Below are positions 52,333 through 61,096 of a stretch of 64,000 nt of DNA, piece by piece. The position numbers were made by a program, and so were the translations under genes. Position 1 is the stretch's first letter. Every line of letters starts with the position of its first letter. The stretch lies in contig NZ_JBBMEJ010000007.1 of NCBI RefSeq assembly GCF_040096615.1, positions 62,001-126,000 on the forward strand, given 5' to 3'. The stretch is from Blautia_A aquisgranensis. Its GTDB lineage: Bacteria; Bacillota; Clostridia; Lachnospirales; Lachnospiraceae. The notes beneath the pieces were generated by a model. That model did no database searches, had not been told where the DNA came from, and saw only the letters and a program-made list of their open reading frames with translations.

Positions 52333-53529
52333 ATGCTGAACAAAAAAAGTGTTGACGATATCAATGTAAAAGGCCAGAGAGTACTTGTAAGATGTGATTT
52401 CAACGTTCCGCTTCAGGATGGAAAGATCACAGACGAGAACCGTCTTGTAGCAGCTCTTCCTACAATCAAGAAACTGATCGCAGACGGTGGAAAAGTTATT
52501 CTTTGTTCCCACCTCGGAAAACCGAAGGGAGAGCCGAAACCGGAGCTTTCTCTTGCACCTGTAGCTGTTCGTCTTTCTGAGCTTCTTGGACAGGAAGTGA
52601 AATTTGCAGCAGATCCTGAGGTAGTAGGACCAAACGCAAAAGCTGCTGTAGCTGAGATGAAGGATGGCGATGTAGTTCTTCTTGAGAATACACGTTACCG
52701 TGCAGAAGAGACAAAGAATGAAGATAAGTTCAGCGAAGACCTTGCTTCTCTTTGCGATGTATTCGTAAACGATGCATTCGGAACCGCTCACAGAGCTCAC
52801 TGCTCCAACGTAGGTGTTACCAAATATGTGAAGACAGCAGTTGTAGGATATCTGATGCAGAAAGAGATTGATTTCCTTGGAAACGCTGTAAACAATCCGG
52901 AGAGACCGTTTGTTGCAATCCTTGGCGGTGCTAAGGTTTCCAGCAAGATCTCTGTTATTAACAACCTTCTTGACAAGGTAGATACTCTGATCATCGGTGG
53001 TGGTATGTCTTACACATTCTCCAAAGCTATGGGCGGACATATCGGAAAATCTCTCTGCGAGGATGACTATCTTCAGTATGCACTTGACATGATGAAGAAA
53101 GCAGAGGAGAAAGGCGTTAAGCTTCTTCTTCCTGTAGATAACAGAATCGGTGATGACTTCTCCAACGACTGCAACATCCAGATCGTTAAACGTGGTGAAA
53201 TTCCGGACGGATGGGAAGGAATGGACATCGGAACAGAGACAGAGAAGATCTTTGCAGACGCTGTTAAAGATGCTAAGACAGTTGTATGGAACGGACCGAT
53301 GGGATGCTTCGAGATGCCGAACTTTGCACATGGTACAGAGGCAGTTGCAAAAGCTCTTGCTGAGACAGATGCAACAACAATCATCGGTGGCGGTGATTCC
53401 GCAGCAGCAGTAAATATCCTTGGATATGGCGACAAGATGACACACATCTCCACAGGTGGCGGTGCATCTCTTGAGTTCCTTGAGGGCAAAGAGCTCCCGG
53501 GCGTAGCAGCTGCTAACGATAAAGACTGA
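52333..53529 (+). CDS. pgk: Phosphoglycerate kinase
   Basis: The 398-residue two-domain kinase has VLVRCDFNVPL near residue 15, SHLGKPKGEP near 58, GPMGCFEMPNF near 320 and the nucleotide motif GGGDSAAA near 355. It makes ATP in glycolysis from 1,3-bisphosphoglycerate. AAGGAG precedes the ATG. It lies between gap and tpiA in the usual glycolytic order. I see no clear promoter between the gap terminator and pgk, so some read-through from gap is likely. Confidence 0.98.
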   Translation: MLNKKSVDDINVKGQRVLVRCDFNVPLQDGKITDENRLVAALPTIKKLIADGGKVILCSHLGKPKGEPKPELSLAPVAVRLSELLGQEVKFAADPEVVGPNAKAAVAEMKDGDVVLLENTRYRAEETKNEDKFSEDLASLCDVFVNDAFGTAHRAHCSNVGVTKYVKTAVVGYLMQKEIDFLGNAVNNPERPFVAILGGAKVSSKISVINNLLDKVDTLIIGGGMSYTFSKAMGGHIGKSLCEDDYLQYALDMMKKAEEKGVKLLLPVDNRIGDDFSNDCNIQIVKRGEIPDGWEGMDIGTETEKIFADAVKDAKTVVWNGPMGCFEMPNFAHGTEAVAKALAETDATTIIGGGDSAAAVNILGYGDKMTHISTGGGASLEFLEGKELPGVAAANDKD

Positions 53530-53540
53530 TAAAAAATAAA

Positions 53541-53557
53541 GTGTTCCGAAGGAACAC
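53541..53557 (+). other. Intercistronic hairpin between pgk and tpiA
   Basis: GTGTTCC and GGAACAC form a perfect 7-bp stem around GAA, with no T-run, ending just before the tpiA ribosome site. It fits a processing or stability element. Confidence 0.5.
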
Positions 53558-53575
53558 AAAAAGGAGATAAAAACA

Positions 53576-54325
53576 ATGGCAAGAAAGAAAATTATTGCTG
53601 GAAACTGGAAAATGAACATGACACCAAGCGAGGCTGTAAAGCTTGTTGAGACATTAAAACCGCTTGTTGTTAACGATGAAGTTGACGTAGTATTCTGCGT
53701 ACCGGCTATCGACATCATTCCTGTTGTTGAGGCTGCTAAAGGAACAAACATTCAGGTTGGTGCTGAGAACATGTACTTCGAGGAGAAGGGTGCTTACACA
53801 GGTGAGATCTCCCCGGCTATGCTTGTAGATGCAGGTGTTAAGTATGTTGTACTTGGACATTCTGAGAGAAGAGAGTACTTCGGCGAGACAAACGAAGACG
53901 TAAACAAGAAGATTCTCAAAGCTTTCGAGCATGGCATCACACCGATCATGTGCTGTGGTGAGACACTTACTCAGAGAGAGCAGGGTGTAACAATGGACTT
54001 CATCCGTCAGCAGGTTAAGGTTGGATTCCAGGGCGTTACAGCAGATCAGGCTAAGACAGCAGTTATCGCTTACGAGCCGATCTGGGCTATCGGAACAGGT
54101 AAGACAGCTACAACAGAGCAGGCTCAGGAAGTTTGCGGTGAGATCCGTAAATGCATCGCTGAGATCTATGATGATGCAACAGCAGCTGAGATCCGTATCC
54201 AGTACGGCGGATCTGTAAATGCTACAACAGCACCAGACTTATTCGCTCAGGCTGACATCGATGGCGGCCTTGTAGGCGGCGCTTCCCTGAAAGCAGATTT
54301 CGGTAAGATCGTAAACTACAAATAA
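53576..54325 (+). CDS. tpiA: Triose-phosphate isomerase
   Basis: The 249-residue barrel has Lys12 (GNWKMN), His95 (GHSERR), catalytic Glu167 (AYEPIWAIGTGK) and the phosphate loop YGGSV near 210. It interconverts DHAP and glyceraldehyde 3-phosphate. AAGGAG precedes the ATG, 46 bp after pgk. A terminator follows. Confidence 0.98.
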   Translation: MARKKIIAGNWKMNMTPSEAVKLVETLKPLVVNDEVDVVFCVPAIDIIPVVEAAKGTNIQVGAENMYFEEKGAYTGEISPAMLVDAGVKYVVLGHSERREYFGETNEDVNKKILKAFEHGITPIMCCGETLTQREQGVTMDFIRQQVKVGFQGVTADQAKTAVIAYEPIWAIGTGKTATTEQAQEVCGEIRKCIAEIYDDATAAEIRIQYGGSVNATTAPDLFAQADIDGGLVGGASLKADFGKIVNYK

Positions 54326-54370
54326 ATCGCAGATCTGTTTAGTAAAACTGAATAAATAAAGAATGTAAAG

Positions 54371-54435
54371 ACACCTCTGAACACAGAAACGGTCGACAAG
54401 AAAATATCGGCCGAATGTGTAAAGAGGTGTTTTTT
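54371..54435 (+). terminator. Intrinsic terminator after tpiA
   Basis: Outer arms ACACCTCT (54371-54378) and AGAGGTGT (54423-54430) with further inner pairing, followed by TTTTT. Confidence 0.8.
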
Positions 54436-54505
54436 GCAAAAAAAACTTAAAATATAAAAAACTCTCCTGATTGTATTATGTAATGCAAAAAACGACAACC
54501 TACAG

Positions 54506-54784
54506 TCAGAGAGAGTTTTTGTTATTTTCAGCAGAAGAAATGTTTTTCTCCTGGCTTTCTTCCATGTTTTCATCAGTCTCATCAGAATCAGGAACGTGTT
54601 CTACAATGTCGCCAATATCACAGTGCAGGATGGAACACAGCCTGTCTAATGTAAAAATTTCAATATTCTTATTTTTTCGTAGTCTGTCCAAAAGAGAACG
54701 GGTGATTTCGTAATGCTCATAGAGATCATACTGGGAAATTCCACGCTTCTTCATCGTTACCCAAAACCTGTCATATTTTATCAT
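54506..54784 (-). CDS. Small XRE-family (Cro/CI-type) transcriptional regulator
   Basis: The 92-residue product is essentially one helix-turn-helix domain (residues about 8-65: MKKRGISQYDLYEHYEITRS then TLDRLCSILHCDIGDIVE) with a Ser/Glu/Asn-rich tail. It is the type of small repressor seen on chromosomes and mobile elements. It is divergent from the small membrane protein gene at 54.9 kb, with a 7-bp inverted repeat between the two. AGGAC precedes the ATG. No other element genes are nearby. Confidence 0.88.
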   Translation of the reverse strand: MIKYDRFWVTMKKRGISQYDLYEHYEITRSLLDRLRKNKNIEIFTLDRLCSILHCDIGDIVEHVPDSDETDENMEESQEKNISSAENNKNSL

Positions 54785-54848
54785 ATGTATGTCCTGTCTG
54801 ATTCATTCTTGAATTAAATTTATTATGAATGTAAAATTGAAATCAGAA

Positions 54849-54870
54849 CAGTGTCCTTATAGAGACACTG
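54849..54870. promoter_or_regulatory. Inverted repeat between the XRE regulator and the small membrane protein gene
   Basis: CAGTGTC (54849-54855) and GACACTG (54864-54870) are exact complements with an 8-bp centre, just before the AAAGGAG ribosome site. Candidate operator for the divergent XRE regulator. Confidence 0.45.
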
Positions 54871-54885
54871 TAGAAAGGAGAAATG

Positions 54886-55107
54886 ATGAAAAAGAATTTG
54901 AAGATGCTGTTTTCGGTAGCGGTTACTCTGTGTTTTTCAGCTGCCATGTTTTACTGTTTTGTGGGAGGTGCCCCGGAAGGAAAGGGAGGACTTACGGTGT
55001 ATATGTTGTCAGCGGCTGGTTTGTCTGTTCTGATGCCGGGGTTTTGCTGCGGCTGCCTGCATTACATTTTTTATCTCCGAAAAAAACTTGATGACCAGAG
55101 AAAATGA
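54886..55107 (+). CDS. Small two-helix membrane protein of unknown function
   Basis: Encodes 73 residues with two predicted membrane helices (about 6-26 and 38-62) and a basic C-terminus. I use the ATG at 54886, five bases after AAAGGAG; an adjacent ATG at 54883 is too close. It faces away from the XRE regulator gene and may be controlled by it. The DUF2974 gene follows after 117 bp. No family recognised. Confidence 0.65.
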   Translation: MKKNLKMLFSVAVTLCFSAAMFYCFVGGAPEGKGGLTVYMLSAAGLSVLMPGFCCGCLHYIFYLRKKLDDQRK

Positions 55108-55224
55108 TCCGGAATTATGGTAATATAGTAGAAAGAAAGACCGTAACCATGCCAAAGCAGCCTGACAGATGCAGGAAAATCTGCTTTCATTGCGAAAAAC
55201 AACAAACAGTGGGTGGTGGAATTT

Positions 55225-56343
55225 ATGGGAAATATTTTGGATTATCTGGACTGGAGAGGTGATCTTGCCTTTTCGCAGTCGCCGTTTAACGAAGTGGACA
55301 ATCTGATTCTTGCATGTTTTTCTTACCTGGAGCTGGATGGAATCAGGGAGATACAGGATGGCAATACTCTTAGCATAGAGGAGCTGACAGAGCACTTTTT
55401 TGAAAAAAGTCAGGAAAAAGAAATGAAGGCAGAAGGTACTTTTCTGCAGAATATGCCTGCACTTTTGAAAAAAATGGCAGAGTCCGAAAGATTTCGTGAC
55501 TGCCGTGTAGGTGGATTTGTCAATGAAATCATGACAGATAAGACGCAGCAGTTTGCGGCGGTGACCGTGGAGCTTACGGACGGAACCACATATATTTCTT
55601 TTCGGGGGACGGATGATACGATCACTGGCTGGAAAGAGGATTTTTATCTCAGCAACGGAACTGTTCCATCTCACAGGAAGGCACTTGAATATCTGGAAAA
55701 AAACGGCAGATATATGCAGGCAATGATACGGCTCGGAGGACATTCGAAGGGCGGCAATCTGGCAATGTATGCGGCTATGCAATGCGAAGAAGAAATTCGA
55801 AGCAAGCTTCTGGCTGTGTATGACAATGATGGACCGGGATTTTCAAAAGATTTTTTTTCGGAGAAAAGATGTGAGGAGATTTTGCCGAAGGTGACCCGGA
55901 TCATACCGGAGGCATCCGTGATCGGCATGCTGCTGGAGCATAAAAAGAAACCAATGATCGTGTCCAGCACCCAGAAAGGAATCCTGCAGCATGATGCTTT
56001 TACCTGGGAGGTCATGGGGAAAGGTTTTATGAGAAGAGATACGCTTACAAGACGGGCCGAGGCTTCAGACCGTACTCTTCATAAATGGATCGACAATATG
56101 AATGAAAAAGAACGGGATAGACTGATCCAGGAGCTTTTTTCTGTACTGGAGGCTACCGGGGCGAAGACGATCTCCGGAATCCAGGAGGGTGGGCTGAAAA
56201 GCCTGACAGCTATGATAAAACAGCTTGACCAGATGGAACCGGAATCAAAGGCCATGGTGCAGGCGCTGATCGTTGGATTTTTCGGAAGCTGTCTGGAACT
56301 CCTTCCGTTGCCGGAGCTTGACAAAAAGCGTTTTCTGCCATAA
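55225..56343 (+). CDS. DUF2974 (Mbeg1-like) alpha/beta-hydrolase-fold protein
   Basis: The 372-residue product opens MGNILDYLDWRGDL, the standard start of this family. It has ISFRGTDDTITGWKEDF near 125-141 (lipase-like oxyanion region) and the nucleophile elbow GHSKG at 172-176 (Ser174). The family looks lipase-like, but its substrate is not established. The ATG at 55225 fits the family start better than the GTG at 55213. There is no signal peptide. hom follows 53 bp later. Confidence 0.85.
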   Translation: MGNILDYLDWRGDLAFSQSPFNEVDNLILACFSYLELDGIREIQDGNTLSIEELTEHFFEKSQEKEMKAEGTFLQNMPALLKKMAESERFRDCRVGGFVNEIMTDKTQQFAAVTVELTDGTTYISFRGTDDTITGWKEDFYLSNGTVPSHRKALEYLEKNGRYMQAMIRLGGHSKGGNLAMYAAMQCEEEIRSKLLAVYDNDGPGFSKDFFSEKRCEEILPKVTRIIPEASVIGMLLEHKKKPMIVSSTQKGILQHDAFTWEVMGKGFMRRDTLTRRAEASDRTLHKWIDNMNEKERDRLIQELFSVLEATGAKTISGIQEGGLKSLTAMIKQLDQMEPESKAMVQALIVGFFGSCLELLPLPELDKKRFLP

Positions 56344-56396
56344 CATAGGAGATAACTCTGAAAAAATGGAAAAAACTTGAAAGGGGACATCAGAAA

Positions 56397-57692
56397 ATGA
56401 GCGAAAAAGTCGTAAATGCGGCTCTTCTTGGCCTGGGCACCGTAGGAACAGGCGTATATAAAGTAATCAGAAGCCAGGAACAGGAAATGACAGCCAAGCT
56501 TGGTTGTCAGGTGAAGATCACGAAGATCCTGGTGCGTAACATAGAGAAAGCATCTAAGAAATTAGAAGATCCCTCAGTTCTTACAACAAACTGGGACGAT
56601 ATTGCAGGAGATCCTTCTATAGATATCGTGATCGAGCTGATCGGCGGCATTGAGCCTGCACGCACATATATTCTCTCTGCGCTGAAAGCTGGTAAGAACG
56701 TTGTGACAGCGAACAAAGATCTTATTGCTGTTCACGGAAAGGAAATTCTGGAGACGGCGAAGGCTGCACAGAAGGACTTTTTATTTGAGGCTGCAGTGGC
56801 AGGAGGAATTCCGATCATCGGACCTCTGAAGAACAGTCTGGAAGCCAATCATGTGACAGAGGTTATGGGAATCGTAAACGGAACAACCAACTTTATCCTC
56901 ACCAAGATGTCCCAGGAGGGAATGGAATTTTCGGATGCACTTGCTCTTGCAACAGAGCTGGGATATGCGGAAGCTGATCCGACAGCTGATATCGAGGGAA
57001 TTGATGCAGGAAGAAAGGTTGCGATCCTTGCTTCCGTAGCGTTTAATTCCAGAGTTACACTGGATAATGTTCATGTGGAGGGAATCACAAAGATCACAGC
57101 GAAGGATATCCGTTATGCGAAGGAGATGGGCTGTGAGATCAAGCTTCTTGGTGTGGCACGCTGTCAGGAGGATGGGGTTGAAGCATATGTATGCCCGATG
57201 CTGATTCCGGCTGAGCACCCGCTTGCTTCTGTCAATGATTCCTACAATGCTGTTTTTGTGCACGGAGATGCAGTGGGAGATACTATGTTCTACGGCCGCG
57301 GAGCAGGCGAGCTTCCGACAGCAAGTGCTGTTGTGGGAGATGTATTTGAGGTAGTACGCAATATGAAGGCAGACTGCTGTGGCCGTGTGGGATGTACCTG
57401 CTACAAGAGCCTTCCGGTAAAAGAGATGGCAGATACCCATAACCGCTATTTCCTCCGCCTTCAGGTAGAGGACCGCTGTGGCGTGCTGGCTGAGATCCTG
57501 GAGCATTTTGCCAAATATCAGGCAAGTGTTGCACAGATCATGCAGAAGGAGAGCAAGAGACCGGATACAGCAGAGGTTGTTGTGATCACCAAGCTGGTAA
57601 GCGAGGGCGCTTTCTTTAAGGTTAAGGAAGAGCTGGAGAACAGCGCATCTGTAAGAAAGATCTCTTCCATGATCCGTGTGTACGAGAAATAA
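56397..57692 (+). CDS. hom: Homoserine dehydrogenase
   Basis: The 431-residue enzyme reduces aspartate semialdehyde to homoserine for threonine and methionine synthesis. It has an N-terminal NAD(P) site GLGTVGTG (12-19), the catalytic region with GIVNGTTNFILTKM near 160 and EADPTADIEGIDAGRK near 196, and a C-terminal ACT domain (about 350-428) suited to threonine feedback. AAAGGGG precedes the ATG. It stands apart from aspartokinase and thrBC. Confidence 0.96.
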   Translation: MSEKVVNAALLGLGTVGTGVYKVIRSQEQEMTAKLGCQVKITKILVRNIEKASKKLEDPSVLTTNWDDIAGDPSIDIVIELIGGIEPARTYILSALKAGKNVVTANKDLIAVHGKEILETAKAAQKDFLFEAAVAGGIPIIGPLKNSLEANHVTEVMGIVNGTTNFILTKMSQEGMEFSDALALATELGYAEADPTADIEGIDAGRKVAILASVAFNSRVTLDNVHVEGITKITAKDIRYAKEMGCEIKLLGVARCQEDGVEAYVCPMLIPAEHPLASVNDSYNAVFVHGDAVGDTMFYGRGAGELPTASAVVGDVFEVVRNMKADCCGRVGCTCYKSLPVKEMADTHNRYFLRLQVEDRCGVLAEILEHFAKYQASVAQIMQKESKRPDTAEVVVITKLVSEGAFFKVKEELENSASVRKISSMIRVYEK

Positions 57693-57712
57693 AATTTTTG
57701 TCAAAGAAAACG

Positions 57713-57740
57713 TTGCAAAATTTCTGGATTTTGGTACTAT
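57713..57740 (+). promoter_or_regulatory. Candidate promoter of gpmI
   Basis: TTGCAA (57713-57718), 16 bp, TACTAT (57735-57740), 103 bp before the ATG. Confidence 0.5.
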
Positions 57741-57843
57741 ATAGAATGGAAAACAAAAGAATCCTGCGGAACATGAGACGGTGTGAAAGCATCAGAAGCA
57801 GAGGCACCGCAGAGCTTTGATCAAAGATAAGAAGGGGAAAATT

Positions 57844-59385
57844 ATGAGTAAAAAACCAACAGTATTAATGATCCTTGATGGTTACGGACTGAATGACAGA
57901 CATGACGGAAATGCTGTATATGAAGCAAAAACACCAGTCATGGACGGACTGATGAAGGATTATCCTTTTGTAAAGGGTAATGCAAGTGGTCTCGCAGTAG
58001 GTCTTCCGGATGGCCAGATGGGTAACTCCGAGGTTGGACATATGAACATGGGTGCAGGCCGTATCGTATATCAGGAGCTCACAAGAATCACAAAAGAGAT
58101 CCAGGATGGCGATTTCTTCAAGAACGAGGCACTTCTCGCTGCAATGAAGAATGCAAAGGAGAACGACTCCGCAATCCATTTCATGGGACTTCTTTCTGAT
58201 GGTGGTGTACACAGTCACAATACACATCTCTACGGACTGCTTGAGATGGCTAAGAGAGAAGGACTTAAGAAGGTTTACGTACACTGCTTCCTTGACGGAC
58301 GTGACACACCGCCTGCATCAGGTAAGGAATTCGTAGAGCAGCTGGAAGCCAAGATGAAAGAGATCGGCGTTGGTGAGATTGGTGTGATCTCCGGACGTTA
58401 CTATGCAATGGACCGTGATAACCGCTGGGATCGTGTTGAGCTTGCATACAAAGCTCTTACAGAAGGCGAGGGCGTAAAGGCAACAGATGCCGTGGCAGCA
58501 GTTCAGGCTTCCTATGATAATGATAAGACAGATGAGTTCGTTCTTCCGACGGTTATCGAGAAAGACGGTAAACCGGTTGCAACTGTTTCCGATAAAGATT
58601 CCGTTGTATTCTTTAACTTCCGTCCTGACCGTGCAAGAGAGATCACAAGAGCTTTCTGTGATGATGATTTCAAAGGCTTTGAAAGAGCAAAGAGACTGGA
58701 TACTACTTTCGTATGCTTCACAGAGTATGACGATACGATCCAGAACAAGCAGGTAGCTTTCCACAAGGTACTACTTCATAACACATTTGGCGAGTATCTT
58801 GCAGCTCATAACATGACACAGGCACGTATCGCTGAGACTGAAAAATATGCACACGTTACATTCTTCTTCAACGGTGGTGTTGAGGAGCCGAACAAGGGAG
58901 AGGACAGAATCCTTGTAAAATCCCCGAAGGTTCCGACTTACGACATGCAGCCTGAGATGAGTGCACCGGAGGTTTGTGAGAAGCTTGTTGAGGCAATCAA
59001 GTCTGAGAAATACGATGTGATCATCATCAACTTTGCGAACCCGGATATGGTTGGACATACAGGTGTTGAGGCAGCTGCTGTCAAGGCTGTTGAGACTGTT
59101 GATGAGTGTGTAGGCAAGGCTGTAGAGGCAATCAAAGAGGTTGACGGACAGCTCTTTATCTGTGCTGACCACGGTAACGCAGAGCAGCTTGTAAACTACG
59201 AGACAGGAGAGCCATGGACAGCTCATACAACCAATCCTGTACCGTTCATTCTTGTAAATGCAGATCCGAAATATACACTTCGTGAGAACGGATGCCTTGC
59301 AGATATCGTTCCGACACTGATCCAGCTTATGGGAATGGAGCAGCCAGAGGAAATGACAGGAAAATCTCTTCTTGTTGAGAAATAA
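57844..59385 (+). CDS. gpmI: 2,3-bisphosphoglycerate-independent phosphoglycerate mutase
   Basis: The 513-residue alkaline-phosphatase-superfamily enzyme has metal ligand Asp12 (MILDGYGLN), phosphoserine Ser62 (MGNSEVGHMNMGAG) and a C-terminal metal site with ADHGNAEQ near 448. It converts 3- to 2-phosphoglycerate, the glycolytic step after pgk. The ATG at 57844 follows AAGGGG; the TTG-started frame at 57817 is less likely. It is 3.5 kb downstream of tpiA. Confidence 0.97.
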   Translation: MSKKPTVLMILDGYGLNDRHDGNAVYEAKTPVMDGLMKDYPFVKGNASGLAVGLPDGQMGNSEVGHMNMGAGRIVYQELTRITKEIQDGDFFKNEALLAAMKNAKENDSAIHFMGLLSDGGVHSHNTHLYGLLEMAKREGLKKVYVHCFLDGRDTPPASGKEFVEQLEAKMKEIGVGEIGVISGRYYAMDRDNRWDRVELAYKALTEGEGVKATDAVAAVQASYDNDKTDEFVLPTVIEKDGKPVATVSDKDSVVFFNFRPDRAREITRAFCDDDFKGFERAKRLDTTFVCFTEYDDTIQNKQVAFHKVLLHNTFGEYLAAHNMTQARIAETEKYAHVTFFFNGGVEEPNKGEDRILVKSPKVPTYDMQPEMSAPEVCEKLVEAIKSEKYDVIIINFANPDMVGHTGVEAAAVKAVETVDECVGKAVEAIKEVDGQLFICADHGNAEQLVNYETGEPWTAHTTNPVPFILVNADPKYTLRENGCLADIVPTLIQLMGMEQPEEMTGKSLLVEK

Positions 59386-59405
59386 TTAAAAATATTTATG
59401 CTTAT

Positions 59406-59442
59406 AAGCCCTGCAGATGATAGGATTCTGCAGGGCTTTTTT
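59406..59442 (+). terminator. Intrinsic terminator after gpmI
   Basis: AAGCCCTGCAGA (59406-59417) and TCTGCAGGGCTT (59427-59438) form a perfect 12-bp stem, then TTTT. Confidence 0.93.
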
Positions 59443-59493
59443 CTGTGGTGAAACGCTAGATTTTTATATATGGAAAAATTTTTCAAAAGCATC

Positions 59494-59522
59494 TTGTAAA
59501 TTAGATATATTTCAACTATAAT
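59494..59522 (+). promoter_or_regulatory. Promoter of the MATE transporter gene
   Basis: TTGTAA (59494-59499), 17 bp, TATAAT (59517-59522), 61 bp before the ATG. Confidence 0.7.
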
Positions 59523-59583
59523 CCCTCTGATACATAAAAAAAGCAGCACAAAATTTATTTTTGCAGGGGGTAAATGACATTAA

Positions 59584-60936
59584 ATGAAAACAGACATGAC
59601 ACAGGGAAAGCCGATGAAGGTGCTCCTGGGATTTACTATCCCGGTATTTATCGGTAATGTATTTCAGCAGTTTTACAGCATGGTCGATGCCGTAGTAGTC
59701 GGAAAATTTGTAGGGACAAAAGCACTGGCAGCAGTCGGGGCAACGGGAACCATTATTTTTCTGATTATCGGTTTCCTTCTGGGAATCACTACAGGTTTCA
59801 CGGTGCTGACCGCACAGAAATATGGTGCCGGTAAGATGGATGAAATGCGCCAGACAGTAGGAAATGCTATGATCCTGACAGCAGGAATCTCGGCATTGAT
59901 GACACTCATCAGTATGACAGGAATGCATGCACTTCTGAAATTCATGAACACGCCGGAGGATATCTTTCAGGATGCCTATGCGTATGTAATGATCATCTGC
60001 GGAGGAATTTTTGCCCAGGCTTTATATAATATCCTGGCCAGCTTTCTTCGTGCACTGGGAAACAGCAAGGTGCCGCTGTATTTTCTGATTCTGTCCGCAC
60101 TTTTGAATATTGTTCTTGATCTTGTGTTTATTATCGTATTTAAGATGGGAGCACCGGGAGCAGCCTGGGCTACCGTTATTTCACAGGGAACATCGGGGCT
60201 TCTCTGTCTGGTATATATCTGGAAATGTGTGCCGGAGCTTCGCATGCGCCGGGATGACTGGCATTTCCGCCGTAATATTGCAGGCAAACAGATCGGAGTG
60301 GGAATTCCCATGGGGCTTCAGTATTCCATCACGGCGATCGGAAGCATGATGGTACAGTCTGCTCTGAATATGCTGGGCTCCTATGCCGTGGCTGCGTTTA
60401 CAGCGGGAAGCAAGATCGAGCAGATTTTTTCCCAGGCATTTGTGGCACAGGGAACAGCAAGCGCGACCTACAATGCACAGAATATCGGAGCAGGCAAGCT
60501 GGATCGTGTGCGAAAAGGCTTCCGTGCATCCCATCTGATCGGGTGTGTGTACTGCGCGATCGTGGGAACTTTCCTGTTCTATTTCGGAAAAAATTTCGCG
60601 TATCTGTTTATCTCTGATAATATCGCAGAGGTACTTCCGATGGTGGATACCTATCTGAAATGTGTTGCGCTGTTTTTTATTCCGCTTTATTTTGTCAATG
60701 TACTCAGAAACGGAATCCAGGGAATGGGCTATGGTCTGCTTCCGATGATGTCCGGTGTGGCAGAACTTGCAGGAAGGGGAATTACGGCAATGATCGCAGC
60801 ACAGAAAAACAGCTATGTGGGAACCTGTATGGCAAGCCCGATGGCCTGGATCTTTGCCACAACGCTTCTCTGGATCATGTACTTCTATGTAATGAAGGAC
60901 ATGGCGAAGAAATTATGTTCGGGAAATAACTTCTAA
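59584..60936 (+). CDS. MATE-family efflux transporter
   Basis: The 450-residue product has about 12 membrane helices in two six-helix halves. It opens GKPMKVLLGFTIPVFIGNVFQQFYSMVDAVVVGKF (read in two parts), a typical MATE start, with a second-half counterpart near residue 240 (GIPMGLQYSITAIGSMMVQS). It likely exports drugs or metabolites using a sodium or proton gradient. AGGGGGT is the probable ribosome site. A second MATE gene lies at the end of the window. Confidence 0.93.
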   Translation: MKTDMTQGKPMKVLLGFTIPVFIGNVFQQFYSMVDAVVVGKFVGTKALAAVGATGTIIFLIIGFLLGITTGFTVLTAQKYGAGKMDEMRQTVGNAMILTAGISALMTLISMTGMHALLKFMNTPEDIFQDAYAYVMIICGGIFAQALYNILASFLRALGNSKVPLYFLILSALLNIVLDLVFIIVFKMGAPGAAWATVISQGTSGLLCLVYIWKCVPELRMRRDDWHFRRNIAGKQIGVGIPMGLQYSITAIGSMMVQSALNMLGSYAVAAFTAGSKIEQIFSQAFVAQGTASATYNAQNIGAGKLDRVRKGFRASHLIGCVYCAIVGTFLFYFGKNFAYLFISDNIAEVLPMVDTYLKCVALFFIPLYFVNVLRNGIQGMGYGLLPMMSGVAELAGRGITAMIAAQKNSYVGTCMASPMAWIFATTLLWIMYFYVMKDMAKKLCSGNNF

Positions 60937-60972
60937 AAAAAACGTGAAATAAGATGCAAATTTCAGAAAGTA

Positions 60973-60981
60973 TGTTATAAT
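60973..60981 (+). promoter_or_regulatory. Extended -10 promoter of the L,D-transpeptidase gene
   Basis: TGTTATAAT (60973-60981) is an extended -10 element. The -35 region (GATGCA at 60953) is poor, as is common with extended -10 promoters. Confidence 0.55.
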
Positions 60982-61096
60982 GAGAAAGCTGGTAACTAAT
61001 ACCAGAAAGTATCAACAAAAAGGTGCCCGAGCCGAAGCGCATGATGTATGCAGAAAGTATGGAAGGGTACATGAAACATAGAGGTGGAGTATAAAT

